Positions 38,740 to 48,083 are shown, numbered from the stretch's first letter. The stretch: 64,000 nt of DNA from Arthrobacter sp. ISL-30 (GCF_018613855.1 NZ_JAGGPK010000003.1:174759-238758), one strand, 5' to 3'. Notes: generated from the letters alone by a model not told the origin. Numbers and translations: made by a program.

Positions 38740-40293
38740 ATGACCGCCACCGTGGAGCGGGTTCACCACACCGGGAAACCGGAGAACACGATCAAGGGCC
38801 TGTACATCGACGGCTCCTGGCAGCAGGCGTCCGACGGCGGAGCCACTATGGTGCGCTGCCCTGCGGACGGGCGTGAGGTTGCGGTCGTCGCCTCGGCCAC
38901 CGTGCAGGACGCTGAGCGGGCGATCGCCAGCGCACGGGCCGCGTTCGACGACGGCCCCTGGCGGCGGCTTTCGGACATCGAGCGGGGGGCGGTCATGCTC
39001 CGCCTCGCGGACCTGCTTGAGCGGGACAAAGCAGCCTACGCGCAGGCCGAGGCCCTCGACACCGGGAAACGCCTCGTCGAAGCCGAGTACGACATCGACG
39101 ACATCGCCGCATGCTTCCGCTACTACGGCAAGATCGCAGGCCTTGACGCCGGCAGGGTGATCGACACCGGCAGGCCGAATGCCATCAGCCGCGTGGTCTA
39201 CGAGCCCCTCGGCGTCTGTGCCCTCATCGCACCGTGGAACTACCCGCTCCTCCAGGCGGCGTGGAAGGTGGCCCCGGCACTCACCGCGGGAAACTCGTTT
39301 GTGCTCAAGCCCAGCGAGCTTACGCCGTCAACCTCCATCCTGCTCATGGAAACGCTCGCAGAGGCGGGCGTGCCCGCCGGCGTCGCGAATCTCGTGACGG
39401 GAAGGGGTTCGAAGGTGGGCGGACCGCTCAGCTCCGACCCGCGCGTCGACCTCGTCTCCCTGACCGGGAGCCTGGCGACGGGGCAGACGATCATGGCTGC
39501 CGCCGCCGAAACGGTGAAGCGCGTCGCCTTTGAGCTCGGCGGAAAGAACCCCAACGTCGTCTTCGCCGACGCGGACTGGGATGCCACCGTCGACAACGCC
39601 CTTACCGCCGTGTTCCTCCACTCCGGCCAGGTCTGCTCGGCAGGCGCACGACTGGTTGTCGAGGAGTCCATCGCGGAACGTTTCGTGGCGGAGGTGGTGG
39701 AGCGGGCGCGGAAAATCCGGATGGGCGGACCGTTTGATCCCGACGCCGAGACGGGACCCCTCATTTCCGCCAAGCACCGCGACCAGGTCCACGCATATGT
39801 CCAGGCCGGAATCGCGGAGGGCGCCGAGCTGTTGTGCGGAGGCTACATCCCCGACGAGGGGCCGCTGGCGGACGGTTTTTTCTACCCGCCCACCGTGCTC
39901 GGCAGCTGCAGCTCGGGCATGAGCGTGCTGCGGGAGGAGTCGTTCGGCCCGGTGCTTACCGTGGAAACGTTCCGGACCGAGGCCGAGGCCGTGGCGATCG
40001 CGAACGACACGGAGTACGGACTGGCCGGTGCGGTATGGACATCGGACGTGTCGAAGGCGCAACGGGTTGCGGGCGCGCTCCGGCATGGGACAGTCTGGAT
40101 CAACGACTACCACCCGTACGTCCCCCAGGCAGAGTGGGGCGGTTTCGGGAAGTCCGGAATTGGCCGTGAGCTCGGCCGGGCAGGCCTCGACGAGTACCGC
40201 GAGGCAAAGCACATCTGGCAGAACATCCAGCCTGCTCCCAGCGGCTGGTTCGGCTCGCCTCCTGAAGAAACGGAGGCGGGCGCAGCCGAGTAG
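38740..40293 (+). CDS. betB: betaine-aldehyde dehydrogenase
   Basis: NAD-dependent oxidation of betaine aldehyde to glycine betaine. This 517-aa aldehyde dehydrogenase has the active-site Glu in FELGGKNPNVVFADAD, the catalytic Cys in LHSGQVCSAGARLVVE, the substrate-binding IAPWNYPLLQAAWK and SLTGSLATGQ. The C-terminal WINDYHPYVPQAEWGGFGKSG is the family end block. It starts after GTAGGAGATACAC, 58 bp behind betA. Substrate assignment rests on the neighbour betA. Confidence 0.92.
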   Translation: MTATVERVHHTGKPENTIKGLYIDGSWQQASDGGATMVRCPADGREVAVVASATVQDAERAIASARAAFDDGPWRRLSDIERGAVMLRLADLLERDKAAYAQAEALDTGKRLVEAEYDIDDIAACFRYYGKIAGLDAGRVIDTGRPNAISRVVYEPLGVCALIAPWNYPLLQAAWKVAPALTAGNSFVLKPSELTPSTSILLMETLAEAGVPAGVANLVTGRGSKVGGPLSSDPRVDLVSLTGSLATGQTIMAAAAETVKRVAFELGGKNPNVVFADADWDATVDNALTAVFLHSGQVCSAGARLVVEESIAERFVAEVVERARKIRMGGPFDPDAETGPLISAKHRDQVHAYVQAGIAEGAELLCGGYIPDEGPLADGFFYPPTVLGSCSSGMSVLREESFGPVLTVETFRTEAEAVAIANDTEYGLAGAVWTSDVSKAQRVAGALRHGTVWINDYHPYVPQAEWGGFGKSGIGRELGRAGLDEYREAKHIWQNIQPAPSGWFGSPPEETEAGAAE

Positions 40294-40415
40294 GCAACAG
40301 CATTGGGGGAACGGCCGGGCGCCGTACAGCGCGGCGCCCGTCCAAGCGTTTCACCTGCGTCCAATGGCGGCCGCGGGTTATCACCGTCATGCTTTTTTTG
40401 ACTTAGGAGTTCAGA

Positions 40416-42050
40416 ATGTTGGAACCCAGCAAGAGTACTGATTCAAGCGGCATGGATGAGTTCGGCTATGCCCAGACCCTGGACCGCAGCATTGGGAAGT
40501 TTGCCAGCTTCGCGGCCGGCGTCAGCTACATCTCCATCCTCACCGGTGTTTTTCAACTGTTCTACTTTGGTTTCTCAATGGCCGGGCCGGCCTACGCGTG
40601 GTCCTGGCCCATCGTCTTCGTCGGCCAGCTCATGGTGGCACTCTGCTTCGCTGAGCTTGCCGGCCGCTATCCCGTGGCCGGCTCCGTGTACAACTGGGCC
40701 AAGCGCCTCACCTCCGGCACCTTCTCATGGCTTGCCGGCTGGCTGCTGCTGATCTCCTCGATCATGGCGCTCGGAGCCGTGGCCCTGGCCCTGCAGATTA
40801 CCCTGCCGCAGCTCTGGTCCGGCTTCCAGATCATCGGCGACGGCACGGGCACCTACGATTTCGCCCTCAACGGGGTATTGCTCGCGAGCATCATGATCGG
40901 CATCTCCACGCTGATCAATGCCTTCGGCGTGAAGCTCATGACCAGGATCAACAGCATCGGCGTCTTCGTCGAGCTGATCGCGGCCGTGCTGCTCATCCTC
41001 GCCCTCGGCTGGCATGTGGTCCGTGGACCCGAGGTCCTCTTCGACACCGCCGGGTACGGCGCCGAAAACCCCCTGGGCTTCTTCGGAGTGTTCCTGATCG
41101 GCGCCATGGCCTCCGGTTACGTGATGTACGGCTTCGACACGGCAAGCTCGCTCGGTGAGGAAACCAAAGACCCCAAGAAGACCGCGCCGAAGGCGATCAT
41201 CCGCGCGGTCACCGCTTCCTTCCTGCTGGGCGGCCTGATCCTGCTCTTCGGCCTCCTGGCGGCGCCGGACCTCAGCGACCCCAAGCTGGGCTCTGCCGAC
41301 GGCGGCCTGCAGTACCTCGTGCTCTCGGTCCTGGGCGGGCCGTTCGGCAAGGCATTCCTGGTGTGCATCGTGGTTGCCGTGGTGGTGTGCACCCTGGCAG
41401 TCCACGCCGCAGCCATCCGCATGATGTTCGCCATGGCCCGGGACAACAACCTCCCGTTCAGCAGCCAGCTCAGCAAGGTTGACCCGGTCCGCAAGACCCC
41501 CACCGTGGCGGCCATCGTGATCGGCGTCCTGGCCGTGATCCCGCTGCTGGTCAACGTGATGCAGCCGGCCATCTTCACCATCCTGTCCAGCATCAGCATC
41601 GTCCTGATCTACCTGTCCTACCTCTTGGTTACCGTACCGCTGCTCCGGAAGCGGCTGCAGAGGAAGTGGCCTGCATCCGGCGACAGCTCCGAAGCAGGAT
41701 TCAGCATGGGCAAGTGGGGCCTGCCCGTGAACATTCTGGCGGTCCTGTGGGGCGGCGCCATGACGCTGAACCTGATCTGGCCCCGTCCGGAGATCTACAA
41801 CTCGGTACCGCCCTTTGAGTGGTACCTGCAGTGGGGCGGCGTCCTGTTCGTCGTCGCCGTGACCGTGGGCGGGACCCTGCTGTACCGCCTGAAGATCAGG
41901 CGCCACACGGGCGTCCTTGCCGAGCACGCAGCGGCCGCCACAGCACATCCTGCACCGGGCTCCGCGCGGAAAGACGCTTCGGCCGCCGGCCAACTCGTAC
42001 CGGCCTCTGTCCCTGCCGCAGCCGGCGAGACCTCTGTGGACGCGCTTTAG
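40416..42050 (+). CDS. APC-family amino-acid/amine permease
   Basis: A 544-aa membrane protein with about 12 hydrophobic helices. It resembles the amino-acid/choline transporter (ACT) branch of the APC superfamily. Recognisable stretches are YISILTGVFQLFYFG, GPAYAWSWPIVFVGQLMVAL, FAELAGRYPVAGSVYNWAKR and the conserved GYVMYGFDTASSLGEETKDP. The C-terminus is a hydrophilic Ala/Pro tail. Third in the choline cassette, it may take up choline or a related amine, though the substrate cannot be read from the sequence. A truncated near-copy lies at 46557-47690. Confidence 0.88.
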   Translation: MLEPSKSTDSSGMDEFGYAQTLDRSIGKFASFAAGVSYISILTGVFQLFYFGFSMAGPAYAWSWPIVFVGQLMVALCFAELAGRYPVAGSVYNWAKRLTSGTFSWLAGWLLLISSIMALGAVALALQITLPQLWSGFQIIGDGTGTYDFALNGVLLASIMIGISTLINAFGVKLMTRINSIGVFVELIAAVLLILALGWHVVRGPEVLFDTAGYGAENPLGFFGVFLIGAMASGYVMYGFDTASSLGEETKDPKKTAPKAIIRAVTASFLLGGLILLFGLLAAPDLSDPKLGSADGGLQYLVLSVLGGPFGKAFLVCIVVAVVVCTLAVHAAAIRMMFAMARDNNLPFSSQLSKVDPVRKTPTVAAIVIGVLAVIPLLVNVMQPAIFTILSSISIVLIYLSYLLVTVPLLRKRLQRKWPASGDSSEAGFSMGKWGLPVNILAVLWGGAMTLNLIWPRPEIYNSVPPFEWYLQWGGVLFVVAVTVGGTLLYRLKIRRHTGVLAEHAAAATAHPAPGSARKDASAAGQLVPASVPAAAGETSVDAL

Positions 42051-42070
42051 TCAGATCTGAAGCAGCGGCA

Positions 42071-42124
42071 GCCCCGGACGGGCACCCCATCGCCAACCCC
42101 GGCGAAGGGGTGCTTGCCCGGGGC
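42071..42124 (+). terminator. terminator-like hairpin after the APC permease
   Basis: GCCCCGG (42071-42077) pairs with CCGGGGC (42118-42124). Inner stems are GCACCCC/GGGGTGC and TCGCC/GGCGA, and CCTTTCC follows. The hairpin is long and GC-rich but interrupted. Confidence 0.6.
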
Positions 42125-42217
42125 CCTTTCCATTTCCAGGCAGCAGGCCGCCTTGACCAAGGGAAGCAGCGAACAGATGCATTGTCCTTTCTCAATGTAG
42201 TTGTCAGTCGCGACGTG

Positions 42218-42279
42218 GGAACTGACAGGTTGGATGAGAGAAATCTGGCGGATTCCTTCTCATTCAACCTGTCGGTTCC
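42218..42279. repeat. imperfect 23-bp inverted repeat with 16-bp loop
   Basis: The left arm 42218-42240 (GGAACTGACAGGTTGGATGA...) and right arm 42257-42279 match at 20 of 23 positions; the mismatches would be G-U tolerant in RNA. No T-run follows. It lies in the 640-bp gap after the permease, in which no gene is otherwise recognised; it may be a leftover of a mobile element. Confidence 0.6.
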
Positions 42280-42692
42280 GTAAGTTGTTTACAGGTTCGC
42301 GGCGTGGATGGGGAAGGCCTAAGGCGGGCCACTCGATGCCTCGACGGGATGGTCTTCAAAGCGCGTTTTCGATCCGCTGCGCAGCCCGGCGTCGGTGGCT
42401 CTCACCGGTGCGGAAGATCGTGCGCGCGATTTCGCTGGCGACCCGATCGCGCCTTTGCTCGGCTGGGTGTGCAGACTTCTGGATCCAGTCTTAGAAGGAG
42501 GGTCGGGTTGGTGATGCCCCATCCCCCATAAACCTTCGCCCGAAGTTCTGAAGCCTTTCATGGAGGGTTGGAGTCCCTACAGCCCAGATGACCGTGGCTT
42601 CTTCTGAAGTATGGTCTAAGACCGCAAACAAAACGCTGGCATGGCGTCAGGAGAGGCCGGGCTTGTCCCCGTGCCAGCCAGAAAACGGGTGA

Positions 42693-43709
42693 ATGACAGT
42701 GACATCTTCCCGCCAGCCGGTATTGAAATGTGCGGGCTCCAACGGTGAGACTCGCAGCGTTGTACGGAACACGGCCGGAGAGCAGGCCTGCCGTGCGTGC
42801 CGCACGAGACGCGTCACGCGAACGGCCGCTGCAACTCGCCGCCGAACTGGTGACCGCGACCTGGACCTCGCAGTGGATTGCCGGCCTCCGGCGGACGGGA
42901 CTGCTCACCAATCGAGAGGACCCAGAGCGCACCATTCGAGACGCGGCGGCGGTGCTCCGCGCGCTGACCGACGCGCAAGGTGCCCCGCTCGCCCAGTCAA
43001 GGGTGGAACTAGACGCGAGGCTCCTCGGTGATGCGCACGCACTCGACCGGGATCGACTGCTCCATCAGGTCGTGCTGCGGGGATTGGCGGCCGCCGCGGG
43101 CATCCCTATCCCAGACGGCACGCGCGAGCGGGAGCAGCTGTGGGCGAACCATGGGATTGAGCCGGACTTGCTCTCGCGGACCTGCCTCGTCTGGCGGGTT
43201 CGCGTCGGCACCGGGGAACCGGCCGGGCGACGACTGAGCGACGCGGCCACGTAACAGAGTGGGACCTCCGGAGGATCAGCTCGTTCGCGTCGGCCGCAGG
43301 AACACGGATGCTTGTCTGCGAGAATCCACGGGTAATCGAGGGCATGGCGGAGCGGGGCGTGGATGGCTGGGCGGCGGTATGCACCTCCGGGGAGCCGAAT
43401 CTGGTCGTGGACAAGGTGCTTGGCAACCTCTCGCGGGCAGGCGTCGACTTGTATTACCACGGCGACTTCGACTGGCCGGGTATGGCCATGGCCAACCGCG
43501 TGATTACGAAGTTCTGTGCCCGTCCGTGGCAGATGACGGCCGACGAATACCTGTAAGCGGTGCGACCAGATGGGCCCGCACTTGTCGGCAGGCAGACCGA
43601 ACCGGCGTGGGAACCAGAGCTGGGGGCCGCCATGCGAAGTCACGGCCGTGCTGTACACGAGGAATCCGTGCTTCCGCTTATTCTCGATGCGTTAGCAGCG
43701 AGCCAATAA
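42693..43709 (+). pseudogene. TIGR02679/DUF2399 (Wadjet JetD-like) gene, broken
   Basis: The upstream frame (to 43254) encodes a middle region typical of TIGR02679 proteins: WTSQWIAGLRRTGLLT, RTIRDAAAVLRALTD and LDARLLGDAHALDRDRLLH. A frameshift between 43200 and 43290 moves to EWDLRRI, then RMLVCENPRVIEGMAERG and VDLYYHGDFDWPGMAMANRV, the Toprim-like core of the C-terminal domain. A TAA at 43554-43556 interrupts the frame, which then continues ELGAAMRSHGRAVHEESVLP to a final TAA at 43709. The N-terminal part of the roughly 400-aa protein is missing. JetD-type proteins cut plasmid DNA in SMC-based Wadjet systems. No JetA, B or C gene is present. Confidence 0.72.
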
Positions 43710-43844
43710 CTTGGCCGACGTCCGAGGCAAGTCTGAAAGTCAGTACACCCTGGGCGCATTTCGGCCCGACAGAACTCCTAAATACGACTGCGTGAGGAGC
43801 CGCCTTGCGCCATGCGGGTGATCAGGGCATCACTGCCCATGGGT

Positions 43845-44429
43845 CTACTGCTCTTGTTGGCTGCTGGGTGTTTCGCGGGTTTCGGGTTTGAGTGTGGCGG
43901 CTGCGTCGAGGGCGTCGTCGACGACGATGAGGTAGTTGTCGCGGCCTGCCGCGAGGGGGATGGAGTGGTCGCCGTATTTGTTGTAGGCGAGGTCGACGGC
44001 GTCGTCGGCCTTGGTGATGTGGAGCCTGAGTAGGAGTCGGGCGATGTCGAGGGTGTCCTTGTCCCGCTCGGCGGCGATTTTCATGGCCAGGAGTGTTTCG
44101 GTGTCTGCGGCCTGGATGGTGAGTCCGTCGAGTTGTTCGAGTTCGACCCAGGTGGCGTTGTCGGGGACGAAGGCTGCCCCGCTGGAGTTGAGCCATTCGG
44201 GGGAGAGGTCGTAGTCGGCGGCCATCTCGCTGATGATGGCGTTGACGGTGTCCGGGTCGGCGTAGCTGGCGTCGACGTCGGCGGTGGGGCGGTTGCCGAT
44301 TCCTTGCAGGATGAGCGCGGCGCCGCCGATGAGTTTGACGTCGCCGTGGACGCCGCGGGCCTTCAGGCGGCGGCCGAGTTCTTGGAGGAGGGCGCGGATT
44401 TGTGCGGCGGTGAGTTCTCCGCCGGTCAT
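43845..44429 (-). CDS. DUF6036-type nucleotidyltransferase (toxin-like partner)
   Basis: A 194-aa protein with a minimal nucleotidyltransferase fold. DVKLIGGAALILQGIG (about residues 25-40) is the GG/S-like loop, and RPTADVDASYAD carries the paired metal-binding Asp. A later helical stretch is ADTETLLAMKIAAERDKDTLDIARLL. This resembles AbiEii/MenT-related enzymes, some of which are toxins that modify tRNA. The ATG at 44429 is chosen because it overlaps the stop of the upstream XRE gene (ATGA); the frame extends another 52 codons upstream with no family-like sequence. Confidence 0.78.
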   Translation of the reverse strand: MTGGELTAAQIRALLQELGRRLKARGVHGDVKLIGGAALILQGIGNRPTADVDASYADPDTVNAIISEMAADYDLSPEWLNSSGAAFVPDNATWVELEQLDGLTIQAADTETLLAMKIAAERDKDTLDIARLLLRLHITKADDAVDLAYNKYGDHSIPLAAGRDNYLIVVDDALDAAATLKPETRETPSSQQEQ

Positions 44430-45046
44430 GCGGTGGCCAGGCTGCGTTCGCGGATGAAAACGTTCATCGCGGCGAGTTCCGGGGGTGTTTCGGACATGGT
44501 GAGCTTTTTCATGGGTTCCCGGACGGTCCGGTAGGACTCTGCCGGCAGCCAGGCTTCGGTGAGGGGTCTGATGCGTCTGGTCCATAACGGTGCGGGTTGT
44601 CCGAGCCGGTGTGCGGTGTAGTTGGTTATGCCGGCCAGCGCGGCGGACCAGTGGGGTTCCTGGAGCCGGGGGCTGCGGTGCAGCAGCGGTCTTCCGGCTT
44701 TGAGGGATGCGGTGGCGTACTCGGCGAGCATTTTGATGGCGAACTCGAAATCCCGGGCACCGATAAGCTGGCTGAACGTTGTCGCGTAGTCCCGTCGTGC
44801 CGGGTCGTACTCACTTCCGCGGGGGATAGGTTCGGTGGCTGCCAGGGACAGCCCAAGGGCGTGGAGGACTGCGATGGTTTTTCCGAGTTCGGCCCGTTCG
44901 TGACCAGCCTCGAGATCAACGATGAACTTACGCGAGACACCAGCTGCTTCGGCGAGGGCCAGTTGTGAAAGCCCGTGCTCCCGGCGCCGGGCACGGATGA
45001 GGTCCCCAGCGGCCGCTGGTGTGTCGATGCTGCCCACGTTCGTCAT
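44426..45046 (-). CDS. XRE-family helix-turn-helix protein with C-terminal domain (antitoxin-like)
   Basis: A 206-aa protein. The helix-turn-helix is at residues about 13-68: DLIRARRREHGLSQLALAEAAGVSRKFIVDLEAGHERAEL in outline. The remaining 140 residues form an unassigned domain containing FSQLIGARDFEFAIKMLAEYA and LTEAWLPAESYRTVREP. Ribosome-binding site GGGAGGAC precedes the ATG. The gene overlaps the nucleotidyltransferase by four bases, and a near-perfect inverted repeat sits over its promoter. Such XRE plus nucleotidyltransferase pairs behave as autoregulated toxin-antitoxin modules, so this is the likely antitoxin. Confidence 0.78.
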   Translation of the reverse strand: MTNVGSIDTPAAAGDLIRARRREHGLSQLALAEAAGVSRKFIVDLEAGHERAELGKTIAVLHALGLSLAATEPIPRGSEYDPARRDYATTFSQLIGARDFEFAIKMLAEYATASLKAGRPLLHRSPRLQEPHWSAALAGITNYTAHRLGQPAPLWTRRIRPLTEAWLPAESYRTVREPMKKLTMSETPPELAAMNVFIRERSLATA

Positions 45047-45071
45047 TTGTCCTCCCTTGCTTAATCCATTA

Positions 45072-45089
45072 TGTCACCGAACGGTGTCA
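45072..45089 (-). promoter_or_regulatory. operator of the XRE/DUF6036 operon
   Basis: TGTCACCG-AA-CGGTGTCA is an inverted repeat with one mismatched pair, 26 bp before the XRE ATG. It overlaps the -10-like CATAAT on the minus strand. This suits autoregulation by the XRE protein. Confidence 0.6.
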
Positions 45090-45271
45090 TTTGCTGACTA
45101 TGGCGTTTTCCGGTTGAGTGCAATTGCCCGCGCGCTCCATCTCTCTCATGCCGGTCCGCATCTCTCGCTCTCTGAATGGTTGGGAGGGAGGAAAAACCGC
45201 CATGACGCTTAGCGATCCTCGGCCCATGCCCTTCCTCATCTGGCGGTCCTCGATCTTGTCCGTCACTTGTC

Positions 45272-45520
45272 GTGCCAATGTCCGATCCGAGGAAGCTGAC
45301 AGCTCACTGGCAGCACTACTGGCTGCCGGCCGTGCGCATAGCGCGAGCCAATGGCCTCCAGAAAAATCCCCGAATCTATGATTTGCGGCACACTCACGCC
45401 TCATGGCTGATCCAAGACGGCGTCAACCTGTTCACAATCGCTCGGCGTCTCGGTCACACTTCCACTCGAACGACAGAGCAGGTCTACGGGCACTTATGCG
45501 GACGCGCGGTGGCTCAAGGC
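45272..45520 (+). pseudogene. C-terminal fragment of a tyrosine integrase
   Basis: The frame reads HYWLPAVRIARANG, then IYDLRHTHASWLIQDGVNLF, ARRLGHTSTRTTEQVYGHL. This contains the catalytic H-x-x-R, H and Tyr of tyrosine recombinases. About 250 N-terminal residues and the first catalytic Arg are absent, and the sequence after the Tyr is unlike the family. An N-terminal integrase fragment occurs on the same strand at 47710. Confidence 0.82.
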
Positions 45521-45564
45521 ATCAGGTATAGGCCAAGGGGGAACCCGAAACGCAGCGGGGCGCG

Positions 45565-46054
45565 GAGCTGAGCGTGGACGAGGCCGATGTCGCGGCGGTC
45601 ATTGAACAGTGGCCGGAAGCGCAGAAGAAAGTCGCGGAGCAGATGCTGGCCAAGTACGGCCCACCCAATGAGGCCACTCCCACACGACTGACCTGGTACC
45701 GGAACGGGCCGTGGAAGCGGACCAAGATCACCAGCGATTCCTTCGTTCACACTGTCCGCCCGCTGCGATTCCGAAGCCGCGAATGTCCTGGGCCTGAACA
45801 TGGTGCACGAACTTGCAACAGGCAAACGCGACGTTGCAGGCGCACGACACACCTCGGAACAGAACACCGTTGCATACACTCTTGGCCGGGAAGCACCCTA
45901 CGCCGAGCGGCTCCTGTTTGACATGCCCGAAGGTGGAACCGAAGACCTGGACGAAAGCGCCATCGGCGAAGCCATCACCGAAGAGTTCGCCGGCAAAGTC
46001 AAAGACACCCTTGGACACCCAGAAGAACCCACAGACCGATGCAGCCCCGGCTAG
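45565..46054 (+). pseudogene. conserved hypothetical gene with internal deletion
   Basis: The first frame, starting with GTG at 45574, encodes WPEAQKKVAEQMLAKYGPPN and LTWYRNGPWKRTKI, then breaks at FVHT. A different frame continues CDSEAANVLGLNMVHELATG and GREAPYAERLLFDMPEG, and stops at 46054. I recall a common actinobacterial hypothetical protein carrying both parts with roughly 80 more residues between them. The join near 45755 is therefore a deletion plus frameshift. Function unknown. Confidence 0.55.
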
Positions 46055-46471
46055 GCAGAGCTCTCCACTACTGCGCCCATCACAGTCGGGGGATCAGGAA
46101 GCCTTCTCCATCATTAGTCCACAGCAGCAAACCGGATTCCTGTCCCTGCCCTTGTCAGGAGCTGCATCGTGACTGTGATCTCGCGACCACAGGCCGAGTC
46201 AGGACACCGATGAACTCTGCCTTCCTGCAAGGCCTCTTTCTCTGGCTCCTCAATTTGGCTAGCCGCTTCGGCCAGAGGATGTGAACGCTGCGGGTTGAGA
46301 ACGAACCCCCGATCAGGGGCCAGTCGGCTTCGACAAAGCACAGCGCCCTTGTGACCGGTATGTCCTGGACGAGTCTTGACGCGTTGTCTCTGGCCTCCGC
46401 CGTCGTGCGAGGTCTCTGGCCTCAGCAGTCGTGCGAGCGTGGCCTCCTGTCTGCTCTTGCAGTGGAAAACT
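46055..46471. other. 417-bp gap without a recognisable gene
   Basis: The only structure seen is a 26-bp tandem repeat at 46386-46437. The open frames are short and carry no recognisable domain. Confidence 0.5.
46386..46437. repeat. 26-bp tandem repeat, two copies
   Basis: Two adjacent copies start GTCTCTGGCCTC and end GTCGTGCGAG (46386-46411 and 46412-46437). They differ at three central positions. Confidence 0.75.
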
Positions 46472-46515
46472 GACGAGCATCCCTCCGCCGGTGGAATGGC
46501 GAAGGGATGCTCGTC
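46472..46515 (-). terminator. terminator of the truncated permease copy
   Basis: A 13-bp perfect stem, GACGAGCATCCCT (46472-46484) with AGGGATGCTCGTC (46503-46515), is followed on the minus strand by AGTTTTCC. It lies 42 bp past the permease stop. Confidence 0.75.
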
Positions 46516-46556
46516 GGACTGCTGGACCTAATGCTCGCTATCCTGAGGGGCCCAGC

Positions 46557-47690
46557 CTACAATCCGGCTCCTTCTTTCGACGCGGCCCCGTTGACTGTCA
46601 GCACATCAGGAATCTCGCTATCGATGTCCGCCGGGGACCCTGCGGCGCTGTCCTGGACGGACCCAGGCACCAATTGGGGAGCCGACGTTGTGGTTTGGGC
46701 GGAAACCGGCGACGGATGTGCTGCGACCGCCGCGGCGTGCTCGGCAAGCACGCCCGTCTGGTAGCGGATCTTCACGCGGTACAGTAAAGCCCCGCCTGCA
46801 GTGACGGCGGCAACGAAGATCATCCCGCCCCACTGGAGATACCACTCGAAAGGCGGCACCGAGTTGTAGATTTCCGGCCTCGGCCAGATCAGGTTCAGCG
46901 TCATGGCACTGCCCCAGAGCACCGCGAGGATATTTACGGGAAGCCCCCATTTGCCCATGCTGAAGCCGACCTCGGAACGGTCGCCGGACACCGGCCACTT
47001 TCGCAGGAGCCGCTTACGCAGCAGAGGCACGGTGACCAGCAGGTAGGACAGGTAGATGAGGACGATGCTGATGCTGGACAGGATTGTGAAAATCGCCGGC
47101 TGCATGATGTTGACGAGCAGCGGGATGATGGCCATGACGCCGATGACGATGGCTGCCACGGTTGGCGTCTTGCGGACAGGGTCCACCTTGCTGAGCTGCC
47201 TGCTGAAGGGCAGGTTGTTGTCGCGGGCCATGGCGAACATCATGCGGATAGCGGCAGCATGCACGGCAAGGGTGCAGACCACGACGGCCACCACGATACA
47301 GGCGAGGAAGGCCTTGCCGAATGGTCCACCAAGGACCGAGAGCACGATGTATTGCAGGCCGCCGTCGGCGGCGCCTACCTTTGGGTCGGTGAGGTCCGGT
47401 GCCGCCAGAATCCCAAAGAGCAGGATCAGGCCGCCCAGCAGGAAGGAGGCGATGACGGCGCGCAGGATGGCCTTGGGTGCCGTACGCTTCGGGTCCTTGG
47501 TCTCTTCGCCAAGGGAGCTGGCGGTGTCGAAGCCGTACATGACGTAGCCGGAAGCCATCGCTCCGATCAGGAAAACGCCGAAGAAGCCCAGGTCGTGCCC
47601 TTCGCCGAATCCAGCGGTGTCGAAGAATACCTCAGGGCCGCGTATCACATGCCAGCCCAGCGCGAGGATGAGCAGCAGGATCGCGCAGCA
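46557..47690 (-). pseudogene. 5'-truncated copy of the APC permease
   Basis: From LLILALGWHVIRGPEV to the C-terminal tail this frame matches residues about 190-544 of the permease at 40416 with few substitutions, for example GYVMYGFDTASSLGEETKDP. The first half of the protein, about six helices, is absent. Homology ends near 47690, and the frame continues to 47738 only through unrelated sequence that abuts an integrase fragment on the other strand. An intact terminator follows. It is a paralogue cut by recombination. Confidence 0.85.
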
Positions 47691-47709
47691 CGCAATCCTG
47701 ACCAATGCA

Positions 47710-47980
47710 AAGCTGGTGCCGACCGTCGCGGAGGTCATTCAGGAACACATTGACCTGCTGATTCGCCCTTCGAGCGGAACCACCAGGACGTATCAGACGA
47801 TGCTCGATCTTCATGTGCGGGACGTCATCGGTCACATCCCAGTGGATAGGCTCGACTATCGCAGGGTCGCTCAGCAAAGACGATCCACAACGCGCACAGA
47901 TTATTTCGGCGGCCTGAATACGGCCGAACAGTTGAGATATATCCCTCGCAATCCTTGCCGCGGCGTGCAGCTCCGCAGAG
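47710..47980 (+). pseudogene. N-terminal fragment of a tyrosine integrase
   Basis: VPTVAEVIQEHIDLLIRPSS, then TTRTYQTMLDLHVRDVIGHI and PVDRLDYR match the SAM-like core-binding domain of actinobacterial phage integrases. After a degenerate stretch the same frame gives YIPRNPCRGVQLRR, which in integrases precedes the catalytic domain. That implies an internal deletion. No catalytic domain follows. The fragment abuts the broken end of the permease copy at about 47690-47710. Confidence 0.72.
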
Positions 47981-48083
47981 CGGCGTCGACGGTCTGTCCG
48001 GGGGATGCGCGACCTGCACACCCGACTTCCGCATGACGCGTTGATTTGTTCTTCCACAGGAGCAATTCCGCGCTTCCGCTGGC

